Origin: Ferrithrix thermotolerans DSM 19514
GTDB taxonomy: Bacteria > Actinomycetota > Acidimicrobiia > Acidimicrobiales > Ilumatobacteraceae
Length of the DNA stretch: 64,000 nt
Direction of reading: 5' to 3'
Assembly: GCA_945861025.1 (NCBI GenBank)
Contig: CAMASN010000004.1
Coordinates: forward strand, 16,035 to 80,034
The notes below the pieces were generated by a model. It was given only the letters and a program-made list of their open reading frames with translations. It was not told where the DNA came from and did no database searches. Below are positions 34,706 to 44,175 of the stretch, one piece after another. Each line of letters starts with the position of its first letter. Position 1 is the stretch's first letter. A program made the position numbers and the translations under genes.

Positions 34706-37423
34706 ATGACCGAGCCAAACGATCCTGTCCTTCCCGTCGATCCCGCCGAGCCAGATCTGTCGCAGACAGACCAGTTCGATTTTGGCGACGTCGAGGGTCA
34801 GGCAACCACGAGCGATTTCTCATTCTCGTTCGCCGATCGCGTACCTGCGTCGCCCAGCAGCGACGACGAATTGCGTCGCTTCCTTCCGGCGCCGGTGAAT
34901 CGCTTTGGTCGGGCCATCTTTGGACGCTCGATCGACTGGATCGATGCGCCGTGGACCGTCCAGCGCATCGTGCAGGCAATCACGGCGTTTGCGATGTTGC
35001 TCGTTGCAGGCATCGTCACCCTCAACGTCGTTCACTGGGATCTCATCACCAGCAATAACACCCCAACCGGTGGTGACATGGGCGCTCACGTGCTCGGGCC
35101 TGCCTACTTACGTGACCACCTATTGTCGAATTTCCGGCTCTCCGGATGGAACCCGTCGTGGTACAACGGTTATCCGCTGTATCGCTTTTATATGGTGATC
35201 CCGGCACTGATGATCGTGTTGGTCAATGTGGTTCTGCCCTACGGCATTGCGTTCAAACTCATCGCCGTAATCGGTATCTTGACCCTGCCGCTGTGTTGCT
35301 GGGCCTTTGGTCGGTTGGCGCGTTTCGTGTTTCCGATACCCGAACTGTTTGCGCTGGCAGCGTTGGTCTTTTTGCTCGACGAGAGCTTCAGTATTTACGG
35401 CGGCAACGTCAAGAGCACGATGGCTGGCGAGTTCTCCTTCAGCATCGCGTTGTCGTTTGCGGTGCTTGGGCTTGGCCTCTTCGCTCGGGGCTTAGAAACG
35501 GGCAAGCTACGCGGCCGAACGGCGGTGATCCTCGCGTTGGCGGTGTTGAGTCACGGCATCGTCGCCATCTTCGTTGTCATAGCCGTCGCTCTCATGTGGC
35601 TGATCTCTCTCGACAAGCAGCGACTGGTGTACGGCATTGCGGTGTTGGTGCCGGCGATGTTGCTTACGTCGTTCTGGATGATTCCGTTTGTGAGCGGCAC
35701 GGCGTTCATGACCGACATGAAGTACGGCAAGCGACCCGAGGGCGCCAACGACTCGTACTGGAAGATGTTCTTTAACCTCGACGTCAACTTCGACCGCGTG
35801 ATCTTCGTACTTGCGGTCATCGGGTTGGTTGGGTCGGTTGTTCGCCGCCATCGTGCGGGCACGTGGCTCGGTGTGTGTGTGCTTGCGCTCGCGGTGTTCA
35901 CTCGCCTCGCCGAGAACTCGCTTCCCGTCATCGGACTGCTGTGGAACCCGCGCGTGCTGCCGTTCATCTATTTGCTTCGCTACCTGCTGATGATGGTGGG
36001 CGTTGTCGAGCTCGCTCGCGCCGCGGTGCTGGTGTTCAACTACGGCCGCATGGGTCGTGCCCTTGCTCTCGAGCGACGCGCTGGTCATGCAGGCAGCGCT
36101 GTTCCGTTGCCAACGGGTCGCTCGCAGGCTGCGGGCGGCGCCGTTGCGGCGTTGTTGGCTTTGGTCGTGGTTGGCACGATTCTGTCAGTCGAGTTCGAGG
36201 TGGATTGGTGGGGTGCTGGCCGGAGCAACGGTCAATACGCGCTCACCATCGGGCCCGATAACGGCAGCGAGTTGGTGGTCTATCAAAAGCGCGCCACGAA
36301 CGGTCGCGGGTTGTCCGACAGCTGGTCGCGATACAACTTCACTGGTTACGAAGCGAAGAGCGCCTACGGCGAATATCGAGCACTGGTGTTGGCGATGGAA
36401 ACCATCGGTAACGACTCGAAGTACGGCTGTGGTCGCGCGCTGTGGGAGAACAACGGCGAGAACGGTAAATACGGCACAACAATGGCGTTGATGCTGTTGC
36501 CGCATTGGACCGATGGTTGCATCGGTAGCAGCGAGGGGCTGTTCTTCGAGGCGTCGGGCACCACGCCGTATCACTTCCTCTCCGCGGCAGCGATGTCGGC
36601 CAATAGCTCCAACCCTGTGCGCCAACTGCGCTATGTCGACAACGACCCCAGCGTTGGAGTGCCGCATTTACAAAAGCTCGGTATCAAGTACTACATGGCA
36701 TGGACCGAGAAGGCAGTGGCCAAAGCCGAAACCGCCGAGGGCCTCACGCTGATCGTGAAGAGCGGGCCGTGGCATATCTACGAGGTGGCCGACGCCAACA
36801 TCGTGGTGCCGCTCTCAGTGCAGCCAGTGGTTGTTGCAGAACGCCCAGGCGACCAGCGCGAACGATGGCTCGAACTCGGCTCGAGTTGGTTTCAGAACGC
36901 CGCCGAGTGGGCTGCCATGCCAGCGGCTGATGGTCCGTCAAGTTGGCAGCGAATCACGGCGCAAGTCGACTCGAGTCGCGTGACCGCGAACCGTGTTGCG
37001 GTGCTCAAACCAACTGATGTGATCAAGCCGGTGAAACTCGATCCGGTGGTGGTTTCGAATGTGGTCATGGGCAATGAGACCGTCAACTTCGATGTCGACA
37101 AGGTGGGTGTGCCTGTGTTGGTCAAGGTGAGCTACTTCCCGAACTGGGAAGTGTCAGGTGCGCAGGGGCCATATCGCATTGCTCCAAACTTGATGGTGGT
37201 GGTGCCAACCTCGAATCAAGTTCGGCTGAACTTCGCCCGTTCGTCCACTGATTATCTTGCCTACGGCCTCACGCTGCTGGGCATCGTGTTGCTGTTTGTG
37301 CTGCGCAAGTACGTACACATCAACTACCGCAGCGATGAGCTTGTGGCGGCGGTCGAGGCCGAGCAGTCAGTGCCACGCTCGGTAGACCTCGATTACGTCG
37401 ACGAAGCGGTGCTGCGCCGATAG
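34706..37423 (+). CDS. Large membrane protein, PTPS-related / GT-C-like
   Basis: A 905-residue protein. About 90 cytosolic acidic/Ser-rich residues precede some 10-12 transmembrane helices. The first outside loop carries NTPTGGDMGAHVLGPAYLRD and SWYNGYPLYRFYMVIPALM, the pattern of the 6-pyruvoyl-tetrahydropterin synthase-related membrane family, which looks like polyprenyl-sugar-using GT-C transferases (aspartate in the first loop). A large outside domain (about 520-860) with several Cys and a last helix near 865-880 follow. Probably attaches sugars on the outer face (inference). Start is ATG 34706; manB begins 14 bases after the stop. Confidence 0.7.
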   Translation: MTEPNDPVLPVDPAEPDLSQTDQFDFGDVEGQATTSDFSFSFADRVPASPSSDDELRRFLPAPVNRFGRAIFGRSIDWIDAPWTVQRIVQAITAFAMLLVAGIVTLNVVHWDLITSNNTPTGGDMGAHVLGPAYLRDHLLSNFRLSGWNPSWYNGYPLYRFYMVIPALMIVLVNVVLPYGIAFKLIAVIGILTLPLCCWAFGRLARFVFPIPELFALAALVFLLDESFSIYGGNVKSTMAGEFSFSIALSFAVLGLGLFARGLETGKLRGRTAVILALAVLSHGIVAIFVVIAVALMWLISLDKQRLVYGIAVLVPAMLLTSFWMIPFVSGTAFMTDMKYGKRPEGANDSYWKMFFNLDVNFDRVIFVLAVIGLVGSVVRRHRAGTWLGVCVLALAVFTRLAENSLPVIGLLWNPRVLPFIYLLRYLLMMVGVVELARAAVLVFNYGRMGRALALERRAGHAGSAVPLPTGRSQAAGGAVAALLALVVVGTILSVEFEVDWWGAGRSNGQYALTIGPDNGSELVVYQKRATNGRGLSDSWSRYNFTGYEAKSAYGEYRALVLAMETIGNDSKYGCGRALWENNGENGKYGTTMALMLLPHWTDGCIGSSEGLFFEASGTTPYHFLSAAAMSANSSNPVRQLRYVDNDPSVGVPHLQKLGIKYYMAWTEKAVAKAETAEGLTLIVKSGPWHIYEVADANIVVPLSVQPVVVAERPGDQRERWLELGSSWFQNAAEWAAMPAADGPSSWQRITAQVDSSRVTANRVAVLKPTDVIKPVKLDPVVVSNVVMGNETVNFDVDKVGVPVLVKVSYFPNWEVSGAQGPYRIAPNLMVVVPTSNQVRLNFARSSTDYLAYGLTLLGIVLLFVLRKYVHINYRSDELVAAVEAEQSVPRSVDLDYVDEAVLRR

Positions 37424-37437
37424 CGTGCGAACTTGTC

Positions 37438-38817
37438 ATGCCTAGACCAGACACACAGCCAGTTTCGAAGCTCGATGCCATCGTTAAGGCATATGACATC
37501 CGAGGCACAGTCCCCGACCAACTCGACGCCGATGTTGCTCACGCCCTTGGCGTAGCGTTCGCCTCTTTCACCAAGGCTCCGCACATAGTGGTGGCGCAAG
37601 ACATGCGGCCATCGGGCCCCGAGCTGGTCGATGCGTTCGCTCGCGGCGTTATGGAGCAGGGAATCGACGTTGTGTTGCTTGGCCTTGCATCAACCGACTT
37701 GTTGTATTTCGCGGCCGGCCGTCTCGAAGCGCCTGGCGCGATGTTCACGGCGTCGCACAATCCGGCTCAGTACAACGGCATCAAGCTGTGCTTGTCGGGT
37801 GCTCGTCCTGTGGGCGCCGATACCGGTCTCGAAGAAGTGAAAGCAATTGCTCAGGCCGTGCTCGACGGACACGGTCCTTTGCCGGCGGCGCGTCCAGGTC
37901 GCTCGACCCAGCGCGACCTCATGTCGGCTTTCGTCGATCACGTGGTGTCGTTCATCGATCCCGCTCAGTTGCGCCCGTTGCGCGTGGTGGCCGACACGGC
38001 CAACGGTATGGGTGGCCTTGTGGTGCCCGCCGTGTTTGAGCGCCTGCCCATCATCGATCTCGAAATCATGTACGGCGAACTAGATGGCACGTTCCCGAAT
38101 CATCCGGCTGACCCATTGCAGCCAGCCAATCAGCGCGATCTGCAAGCACGCGTTGTGAGCGGTGGTTTCGATGTTGGTCTGGCCTTCGATGGCGATGCCG
38201 ACCGAGTGTTCGTTGTCGACGAACAAGGCCGGGGCATCAGCGGTTCAACGACCACCGCAATCTTGGCCACCAGCGTTTTGCGCAAGCACCCCGGTGCCAC
38301 GATCTTGCACAACCTGATCTGCTCGCGTGCTGTTCCCGAAGTGATTCGCGAGCATGGCGGTGTGCCGGTGCGTACCAAGGTTGGTCACTCGTTCATTAAG
38401 CAGATTATGGCCGATACCGGTGCCGTGTTTGGTGGCGAACACTCGGCGCACTACTACTTCCGCGAAAACTTTAGAGCCGATAGCGGACTCATTGCTTCGC
38501 TGCTTGTGCTCGACGAAGTTAGTCGCGTGCAGCAAGATCTGTCGGTTGTGCGTCAGCCATACGAGCGTTACTCGTCGAGCGGCGAGATCAACACTCAGGT
38601 CAACGATGCGAACACAGTGCTCAATGTTGTTGCTGCCATCTTTGCCGACGCTCAACAAGACCGACTCGATGGACTCACTGTCGATTGCGGACCATGGTGG
38701 TTCAACCTTCGCCCTTCAAATACCGAACCGCTGCTGCGACTCAACCTCGAAGCACCTACCCGTGACGAATGTGATCAGCATGTAGCCGAGCTACTTGCGC
38801 TGATCACGAGCGCCTGA
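37438..38817 (+). CDS. manB: Phosphomannomutase/phosphoglucomutase
   Basis: Interconverts mannose-6-phosphate and mannose-1-phosphate, feeding GDP-mannose synthesis. The 459-residue protein has all four alpha-D-phosphohexomutase domains: active-site FTASHNPAQYNGIKL (phosphoserine), metal-binding AFDGDADRVFVVDEQG, the sugar-specificity loop GGEHSAHYYFREN, and the C-terminal phosphate-binding RPSNTEPLLRLNLEA. GEHSAHYYFRE is usual for bifunctional PMM/PGM enzymes, so glucose-1-phosphate for rmlA could also come from it. Trm112 follows 18 bases downstream. Confidence 0.94.
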   Translation: MPRPDTQPVSKLDAIVKAYDIRGTVPDQLDADVAHALGVAFASFTKAPHIVVAQDMRPSGPELVDAFARGVMEQGIDVVLLGLASTDLLYFAAGRLEAPGAMFTASHNPAQYNGIKLCLSGARPVGADTGLEEVKAIAQAVLDGHGPLPAARPGRSTQRDLMSAFVDHVVSFIDPAQLRPLRVVADTANGMGGLVVPAVFERLPIIDLEIMYGELDGTFPNHPADPLQPANQRDLQARVVSGGFDVGLAFDGDADRVFVVDEQGRGISGSTTTAILATSVLRKHPGATILHNLICSRAVPEVIREHGGVPVRTKVGHSFIKQIMADTGAVFGGEHSAHYYFRENFRADSGLIASLLVLDEVSRVQQDLSVVRQPYERYSSSGEINTQVNDANTVLNVVAAIFADAQQDRLDGLTVDCGPWWFNLRPSNTEPLLRLNLEAPTRDECDQHVAELLALITSA

Positions 38818-38835
38818 CCCAAAGGACACTTACCC

Positions 38836-39072
38836 ATGGCTCTCGACCAACGCCTGCTCGAAATCCTCGCTTGCCCTCAAGACAAGGGTCCCCTGTTCTA
38901 TGTGGCCGACGAGGGCGCGCTCTACAACCCTCGGTTGAAGCTGCGTTATGCAGTGCGCGACGACATTCCGGTCATGCTTGTCGACGAAGCCGATCACGTC
39001 TCCGATGCTGAGAACGAGCGCCTCACAAAGCTCATCGAAGAACGCAATATCGCGCCAACATTTGCTGCGTAG
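38836..39072 (+). CDS. Trm112 family protein
   Basis: A 78-residue protein with LLEILACPQDKGPLFYV at the N-terminus and PRLKLRYAVRDDIPVMLVDEA in the middle, diagnostic of bacterial Trm112-like (YcaR-type) proteins. In eukaryotes and archaea Trm112 activates methyltransferases; the bacterial role is not settled. Only one of the usual zinc cysteines is visible (ACPQD). Expression is likely coupled to manB. A ribosome-binding site (AAAGGA) lies 8 bases before the ATG. Confidence 0.9.
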   Translation: MALDQRLLEILACPQDKGPLFYVADEGALYNPRLKLRYAVRDDIPVMLVDEADHVSDAENERLTKLIEERNIAPTFAA

Positions 39073-40467
39073 ATGTTGATCGGTCGCATGCTCAACATTC
39101 GTGTTTTCTTGAGGTTTGGTGTTGCCGCGGCCATCATCTGTGCCTCATCAATAGTTGGAGTTGCCCCGGGCGTTGGGGCCCTTGCAGGTCTCGGAGCGGG
39201 CGGCGAATTCCACCCACTCACACCTGCGCGAATTTTCGATACGCGTGATCCGCTGATTAATGCTGTTGTCGCTCCGCTGCTCACTACGCCGACCGGCAGC
39301 TCACTCGATGTGCAGATTCTCGGGAAGGGTGGCATCCCCGATACGGCGGCCGACGTCCTTGCGGTGGTTCTCAACATCACGGTCACCGTGCCGACCCAAA
39401 GCGGGTATGTGCAGGCCTATCCCGCAGGTGCGGCGGCGGGAATCTCAAGCATCGTCAACTTTGCTCCAGGCCAAACCGTGCCCAACCTCACGGTGGCCAC
39501 TTTGGGTGCTGATGGCAAGCTCACGCTGCGACTAGCTACCGTTGCGCCGGGCAACGCCGACGTCCTCATCGACGTGTTCGGCTGGTTCTCCACCAGCTCG
39601 TATGCAACGAACGGGGCCCGCCTCATGCCTGTCGGCCCTGCACGCATTTGGGATACGCGTGAGGCGTCGTTCAATGGAACCGGGCTCGCCATTGGTCAGG
39701 CCCAAACAATCAGGGTGCCCATTCGCGGCGCCGACTCGCAAACTCCGGCGATCACCGACATTGTGCCCGACAGCCCCAATGTCGTCGGTGTGGTGCTCAA
39801 CGTCACCGGCATCAACACCGAACCCAACAACGTGCCTACGTTCGTCAGCGTGTTGCCCGACGACCCTGTGGGCCAGGTGACCACATCGAACCTGAACCTC
39901 GCCCAGAATCAGATCAAAGCCAACTTGGTGATCGTGCCGGTGACCAACGTTGATGCAGCGATTCGCATCTACAACAACGGCGGCAACGCTCACGTGGCCG
40001 TCGATGTGGTTGGCTACATGTTGGCGAACCAAGACGACGGCTTGCACCCGCGTCTGGGTCGGGTCATCCCGCTGTCGTCGCCGTTTCGTGCCTTAGACAC
40101 TCGCGAGACCGGGTTTGGCAACGCGCAACTCGGGCCGGGTCAGGCCGAGGCGTGGGGCTTCAATCAGTTCGTGGGTTCGGTCACCCTCGACGGTGTATCG
40201 CTCGGTAATCAGGTGGCGCTGTTGGGCAACCTCACCGGCACCGAACTCCGCCGGGTCTTTCCATCGCAACCGGTGTCCACGTTCTTTACTGTGTATCCCG
40301 CAGGAGCACAGCGTCCGTTCTCAAGCAACATCAATGTGACCGAGGGTGTCAACGTTCCGAACATGTCTGTGGTCAGCCTCGGCATCGGCAACGAGATCCG
40401 CGCGTTCAACAACGCCGGGTACATCCATTATCTCTTCGACGTATCAGCCGTCGTCCTAGGCGACTGA
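39073..40467 (+). CDS. Secreted DTR-repeat protein
   Basis: A 464-residue protein with a signal peptide (MLNIRVFLRFGVAAAIICA; cleavage near GVGA). It consists almost entirely of about three ~130-residue beta-rich repeats. Repeat openings are LTPARIFDTRDP, GPARIWDTREAS and SPFRALDTRETG; internal segments such as GYVQAYPAGAAAGISS and FFTVYPAGAQRPFSS; repeat ends VLIDVFGWF, VAVDVVGYM and YLFDVSAVV. The same module is fused to SpoIID at 23247, but without cysteines here. Probably a wall- or glycan-associated surface protein; function unknown. ATG 39073 begins right after the Trm112 stop; ATG 39088 is the alternative. Confidence 0.8.
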   Translation: MLIGRMLNIRVFLRFGVAAAIICASSIVGVAPGVGALAGLGAGGEFHPLTPARIFDTRDPLINAVVAPLLTTPTGSSLDVQILGKGGIPDTAADVLAVVLNITVTVPTQSGYVQAYPAGAAAGISSIVNFAPGQTVPNLTVATLGADGKLTLRLATVAPGNADVLIDVFGWFSTSSYATNGARLMPVGPARIWDTREASFNGTGLAIGQAQTIRVPIRGADSQTPAITDIVPDSPNVVGVVLNVTGINTEPNNVPTFVSVLPDDPVGQVTTSNLNLAQNQIKANLVIVPVTNVDAAIRIYNNGGNAHVAVDVVGYMLANQDDGLHPRLGRVIPLSSPFRALDTRETGFGNAQLGPGQAEAWGFNQFVGSVTLDGVSLGNQVALLGNLTGTELRRVFPSQPVSTFFTVYPAGAQRPFSSNINVTEGVNVPNMSVVSLGIGNEIRAFNNAGYIHYLFDVSAVVLGD

Positions 40468-40472
40468 TCGCC

Positions 40473-40478
40473 TAGACT
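40473..40478 (+). promoter_or_regulatory. -10-like element (TAGACT) of ahcY, with ~85-base leader
   Basis: TAGACT just after the DTR-protein stop. The leader to ATG 40566 is about 80-85 bases, can form a hairpin (CGGGC with GCCCG), and ends in GGAGGA 7 bases before the start. No known riboswitch consensus was recognised. Confidence 0.4.
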
Positions 40479-40565
40479 TTGCTGAACGCGGGCTGACATC
40501 AATGCGGTGCCAGCAGGCCCCGGCCCGAGATCATCCACTTTTTAGTTTCCGTTGGAGGAACTGTC

Positions 40566-42032
<1,467 letters not shown>

Positions 42033-42042
42033 CAATCATCCT

Positions 42043-42056
42043 GCTGCTTCGGCAGC
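42043..42056 (+). terminator. UUCG-tetraloop hairpin after ahcY
   Basis: GCTGC-TTCG-GCAGC begins 11 bases after the ahcY stop. The C(UUCG)G loop is very stable in RNA, but no T-run follows; it may protect or terminate the transcript. Confidence 0.4.
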
Positions 42057-42085
42057 CGCAACAGCAGCGCACGCAAAGCCCCGTG

Positions 42086-42132
42086 TTTGTTGAAGACAAT
42101 TGGTTGAGGGTCGACCAATTGTCTTCAACAAA
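42086..42132. repeat. 47-base palindromic element, copy 1
   Basis: Two 22-base arms (42086-42107 and 42111-42132) pair perfectly apart from one G-T wobble, around a GGG loop. The arms begin TTTGTTGAAGAC and end GTCTTCAACAAA. It lies between the convergent stops of ahcY and the YczE/YitT-like gene. A second copy lies at 49844-49890. No T-run beyond the stem, so it does not look like a standard intrinsic terminator. Confidence 0.9.
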
Positions 42133-42135
42133 ACT

Positions 42136-42819
42136 TCAGGATTGAGCAAGTGCCGCGCGCGCTGCGATTGCGCTGCGCGTTTCGCGCGGTGGCAGAGCCA
42201 ACGGTGGCAAGGTCAGCTGCACGAGTGGACCAATGCCAAACATGAACATCAGCGTGCCGATGCCGGGCCGTACCCCCAGCGCGATGGCGGCGATTCCGAC
42301 GGAGAGTTCGATGCCGGTGCGGGCCTTACGCACGCTGAGCCCGCGCTGTTCTAAGCCCAGCATCAAGCCGTCTCTGGGGCCAGGACCCAATCCGGCTCCG
42401 ATGTAGAAGCCGGAGCCGATGGCGATGATCAAAATGCCAGCCACGAGGTAGCCGGTGCGTACGAGCAGCCGATCGCTGTCGGGTAGGAGCGGGGCAACGA
42501 GATCGACCACAAAGCCGATCTCGAACGCGTTCAAGATGGTGCCAATGCCCGGGCGCTGCTTGAGCGGTATCCAGAGCAAGAGCAGTACGAAGCCCACTGC
42601 CTCGATGATGACCCCAACACTGATTCCGGTCTTATTGCTCAGGCCTTGATGCAACATGTCCCATGGCGCTGCGCCGAGGTGGGCTTGCAGGATCAGCGCG
42701 ATGCCAGCGCCGAACAACGCCAGGCCAAATGCGCACCGAGAAAGCCGGTTCGCCCAGTCGGCTGAAGCCGAGCTGGGCGTGTATTCGCGAGCAGTTGCTG
42801 CATTGCTGGAGAAGGTCAC
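42136..42819 (-). CDS. YczE/YitT-like membrane protein
   Basis: A 227-residue inner membrane protein with about five helices. The segment GIALILQAHLGAAPWDMLHQGLS near residue 35 and GSGFYIGAGLGPGPRDGLMLGL are typical of the YczE/YyaS/YitT family; the function of these proteins is unknown. GTG 42819 is preferred over GTG 42828: TACGGT lies 7 bases before it and overlaps the earlier codon. The stop is 3 bases from the palindrome. Confidence 0.8.
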   Translation of the reverse strand: MTFSSNAATAREYTPSSASADWANRLSRCAFGLALFGAGIALILQAHLGAAPWDMLHQGLSNKTGISVGVIIEAVGFVLLLLWIPLKQRPGIGTILNAFEIGFVVDLVAPLLPDSDRLLVRTGYLVAGILIIAIGSGFYIGAGLGPGPRDGLMLGLEQRGLSVRKARTGIELSVGIAAIALGVRPGIGTLMFMFGIGPLVQLTLPPLALPPRETRSAIAARAALAQS

Positions 42820-42826
42820 GACCTGC

Positions 42827-42832
42827 ACCGTA
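42827..42832 (-). promoter_or_regulatory. -10-like element (TACGGT) of the YczE/YitT-like gene
   Basis: TACGGT on the minus strand ends 7 bases before GTG 42819. Confidence 0.5.
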
Positions 42833-42876
42833 GCGAAGCGTCCATCCTTGTCGCACCCTGTTGTTACAACTGTCGC

Positions 42877-43623
42877 ATGCTGATCAATCGTTGTGCAGGG
42901 TGCCGTGAGCCCGGGTTCGAGTTGTGTCGTCGGTGCCAGTTCGCCCTTGCGGCGTCGCCGCCGGTAGTCACCGCGTCGGGGGTCATTGCGGCCACCGAGT
43001 TCGTCGGCCTACCCAAACAGCTCATCATCGGGCTCAAGTTTCGTAACCGTCGCCGCATCGTGAGCTACTTGGCCGACCAGCTCAACCGCCGCATCGATCC
43101 AACGCAGATCGATGTCATCACGTGGGCACCCACCAGCCGGCGTCGCGCCAACCATCGCGGTTACGACCAAGCCGAGCTACTGGCTCGAGCGCTCGCGGCC
43201 CGTTGGCGCAAGCCCTGCCGGCGAATGCTGTTTCGTCATCACGGTCCGGCGCAAACTGGTCGTAATCGCGCCGACCGCCTGCATGGGCCGTCGTTCGCCT
43301 CACGTCCGATTCGCAACCCGCCTCGGGTGCTGGTCATCGACGATGTGGTGACCACCGGAACCACGTTGCTCGCCGCACGCGAAGCGTTGCTTGCCGCCGG
43401 TGCGCGTTCGGTAGTGCTCGCCGCTGTGGCGGCTACCCCCGAGAGCTTGCCTCAGGCCAGACCGGCGAGAATCTCTACGGCTTCGATCGCTGGTGAACAG
43501 TCTTCGTCGACCACAACGCCAAAGATGCCCAGCAGTTCGGCGGCAGCCACGTTTGATGCAACATCGTCTAAGAAGGCACATCGGCGTGCTTCGGCATCGA
43601 GCCTGGTGAGCGCAAGCTCGTAA
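42877..43623 (+). CDS. comF: ComF family phosphoribosyltransferase-like protein with an extended tail
   Basis: ComF proteins take part in DNA uptake or DNA repair in other bacteria. The 248-residue protein has an N-terminal zinc ribbon (RCAGCREPGFELCRRC), WAPTSRRRANHRGYDQAELLA, and the PRPP-binding loop VLVIDDVVTTGTTLLAA. Conserved sequence ends at AAVAATPES (about residue 192). The last ~56 residues are Ser/Ala-rich and lie antisense to the 3' end of the HAD gene (172-base overlap), so they are probably not conserved. Either the stop codon was lost or the overlap is real. ATG 42877 is preceded by TACAAC. Confidence 0.85.
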   Translation: MLINRCAGCREPGFELCRRCQFALAASPPVVTASGVIAATEFVGLPKQLIIGLKFRNRRRIVSYLADQLNRRIDPTQIDVITWAPTSRRRANHRGYDQAELLARALAARWRKPCRRMLFRHHGPAQTGRNRADRLHGPSFASRPIRNPPRVLVIDDVVTTGTTLLAAREALLAAGARSVVLAAVAATPESLPQARPARISTASIAGEQSSSTTTPKMPSSSAAATFDATSSKKAHRRASASSLVSASS

Positions 43624-44129
43624 ATGGCGGCGTTGGGCTTACGTAGCCCTACCTCATGGCTGTCGACAATGTCGTCGAACAAGGTGTCGTAGTCGAGCAC
43701 CGATCTCCAATGCTCTCGAAACTCGCGCACGTTGTTGGTGAGAATCGACGTACGCAGCCCGGCCTCACGCAACCGCACTACGAGATCGATCATCGGTTCG
43801 TTGGGCTGAAAGGTGATGGCCGGAGCGCCCGGCTTGGCATCGGCAGGCGGCTCAGGAAGCTCAATGCCAAGCTCGGCCAAGCCGATGCGGTTGAGGCGAC
43901 GAACCTCATCGAATGCGATCTCGCCGCGCTCGAGGCGATGCCACGGGTGGTCGTTGTCGGCGCCGTAGTCGCCCATGAACACCCGCAATGCTGCTTCGGC
44001 CTTGTCTGGGGGAAAGCGTCGTACCAGATCGCTCTGGCGGCCGTTGCTCATCAACACCCCGCCGAGGTCAAAGATAACAGTGTCTATTTGGCGGGCGCGG
44101 GAGCTGGTGCTGGTCACACCAGACATCAT
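43452..44129 (-). CDS. HAD-superfamily hydrolase
   Basis: A 225-residue phosphatase-like protein of the HAD-IA type. Motif I is VIFDLGGVL (second Asp replaced by Gly: DxGxV, so hydrolysis by the usual acid/base aspartate is doubtful), motif II SILTNN, motif III Lys in [10 protein letters not shown], and motif [12 protein letters not shown]. The DLGGVL form is common in this subgroup, which includes epoxide-hydrolase N-terminal-domain-like phosphatases. Two ATG codons at 44129 and 44126. Overlaps comF tail-to-tail by 172 bases and is divergent from secA (46 bases). Confidence 0.85.
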   Translation of the reverse strand: MMSGVTSTSSRARQIDTVIFDLGGVLMSNGRQSDLVRRFPPDKAEAALRVFMGDYGADNDHPWHRLERGEIAFDEVRRLNRIGLAELGIELPEPPADAKPGAPAITFQPNEPMIDLVVRLREAGLRTSILTNNVREFREHWRSVLDYDTLFDDIVDSHEVGLRKPNAAIYELALTRLDAEARRCAFLDDVASNVAAAELLGIFGVVVDEDCSPAIEAVEILAGLA

Positions 44130-44159
44130 GTCTCACAGCACCCGTTGCCGCCGAACCGA

Positions 44160-44165
44160 TAGGAT
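44160..44165 (+). promoter_or_regulatory. -10-like element of secA (TAGGAT)
   Basis: TAGGAT ends 10 bases before ATG 44176. Confidence 0.45.
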
Positions 44166-44175
44166 CTCGACTCGC

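Noticed and set aside
40479..40565. SAH or SAM riboswitch upstream of ahcY
   Set aside because: The leader can fold, but I could not match the conserved core of SAH or SAM-type riboswitches known to me, so it is listed only as an unexplained leader.
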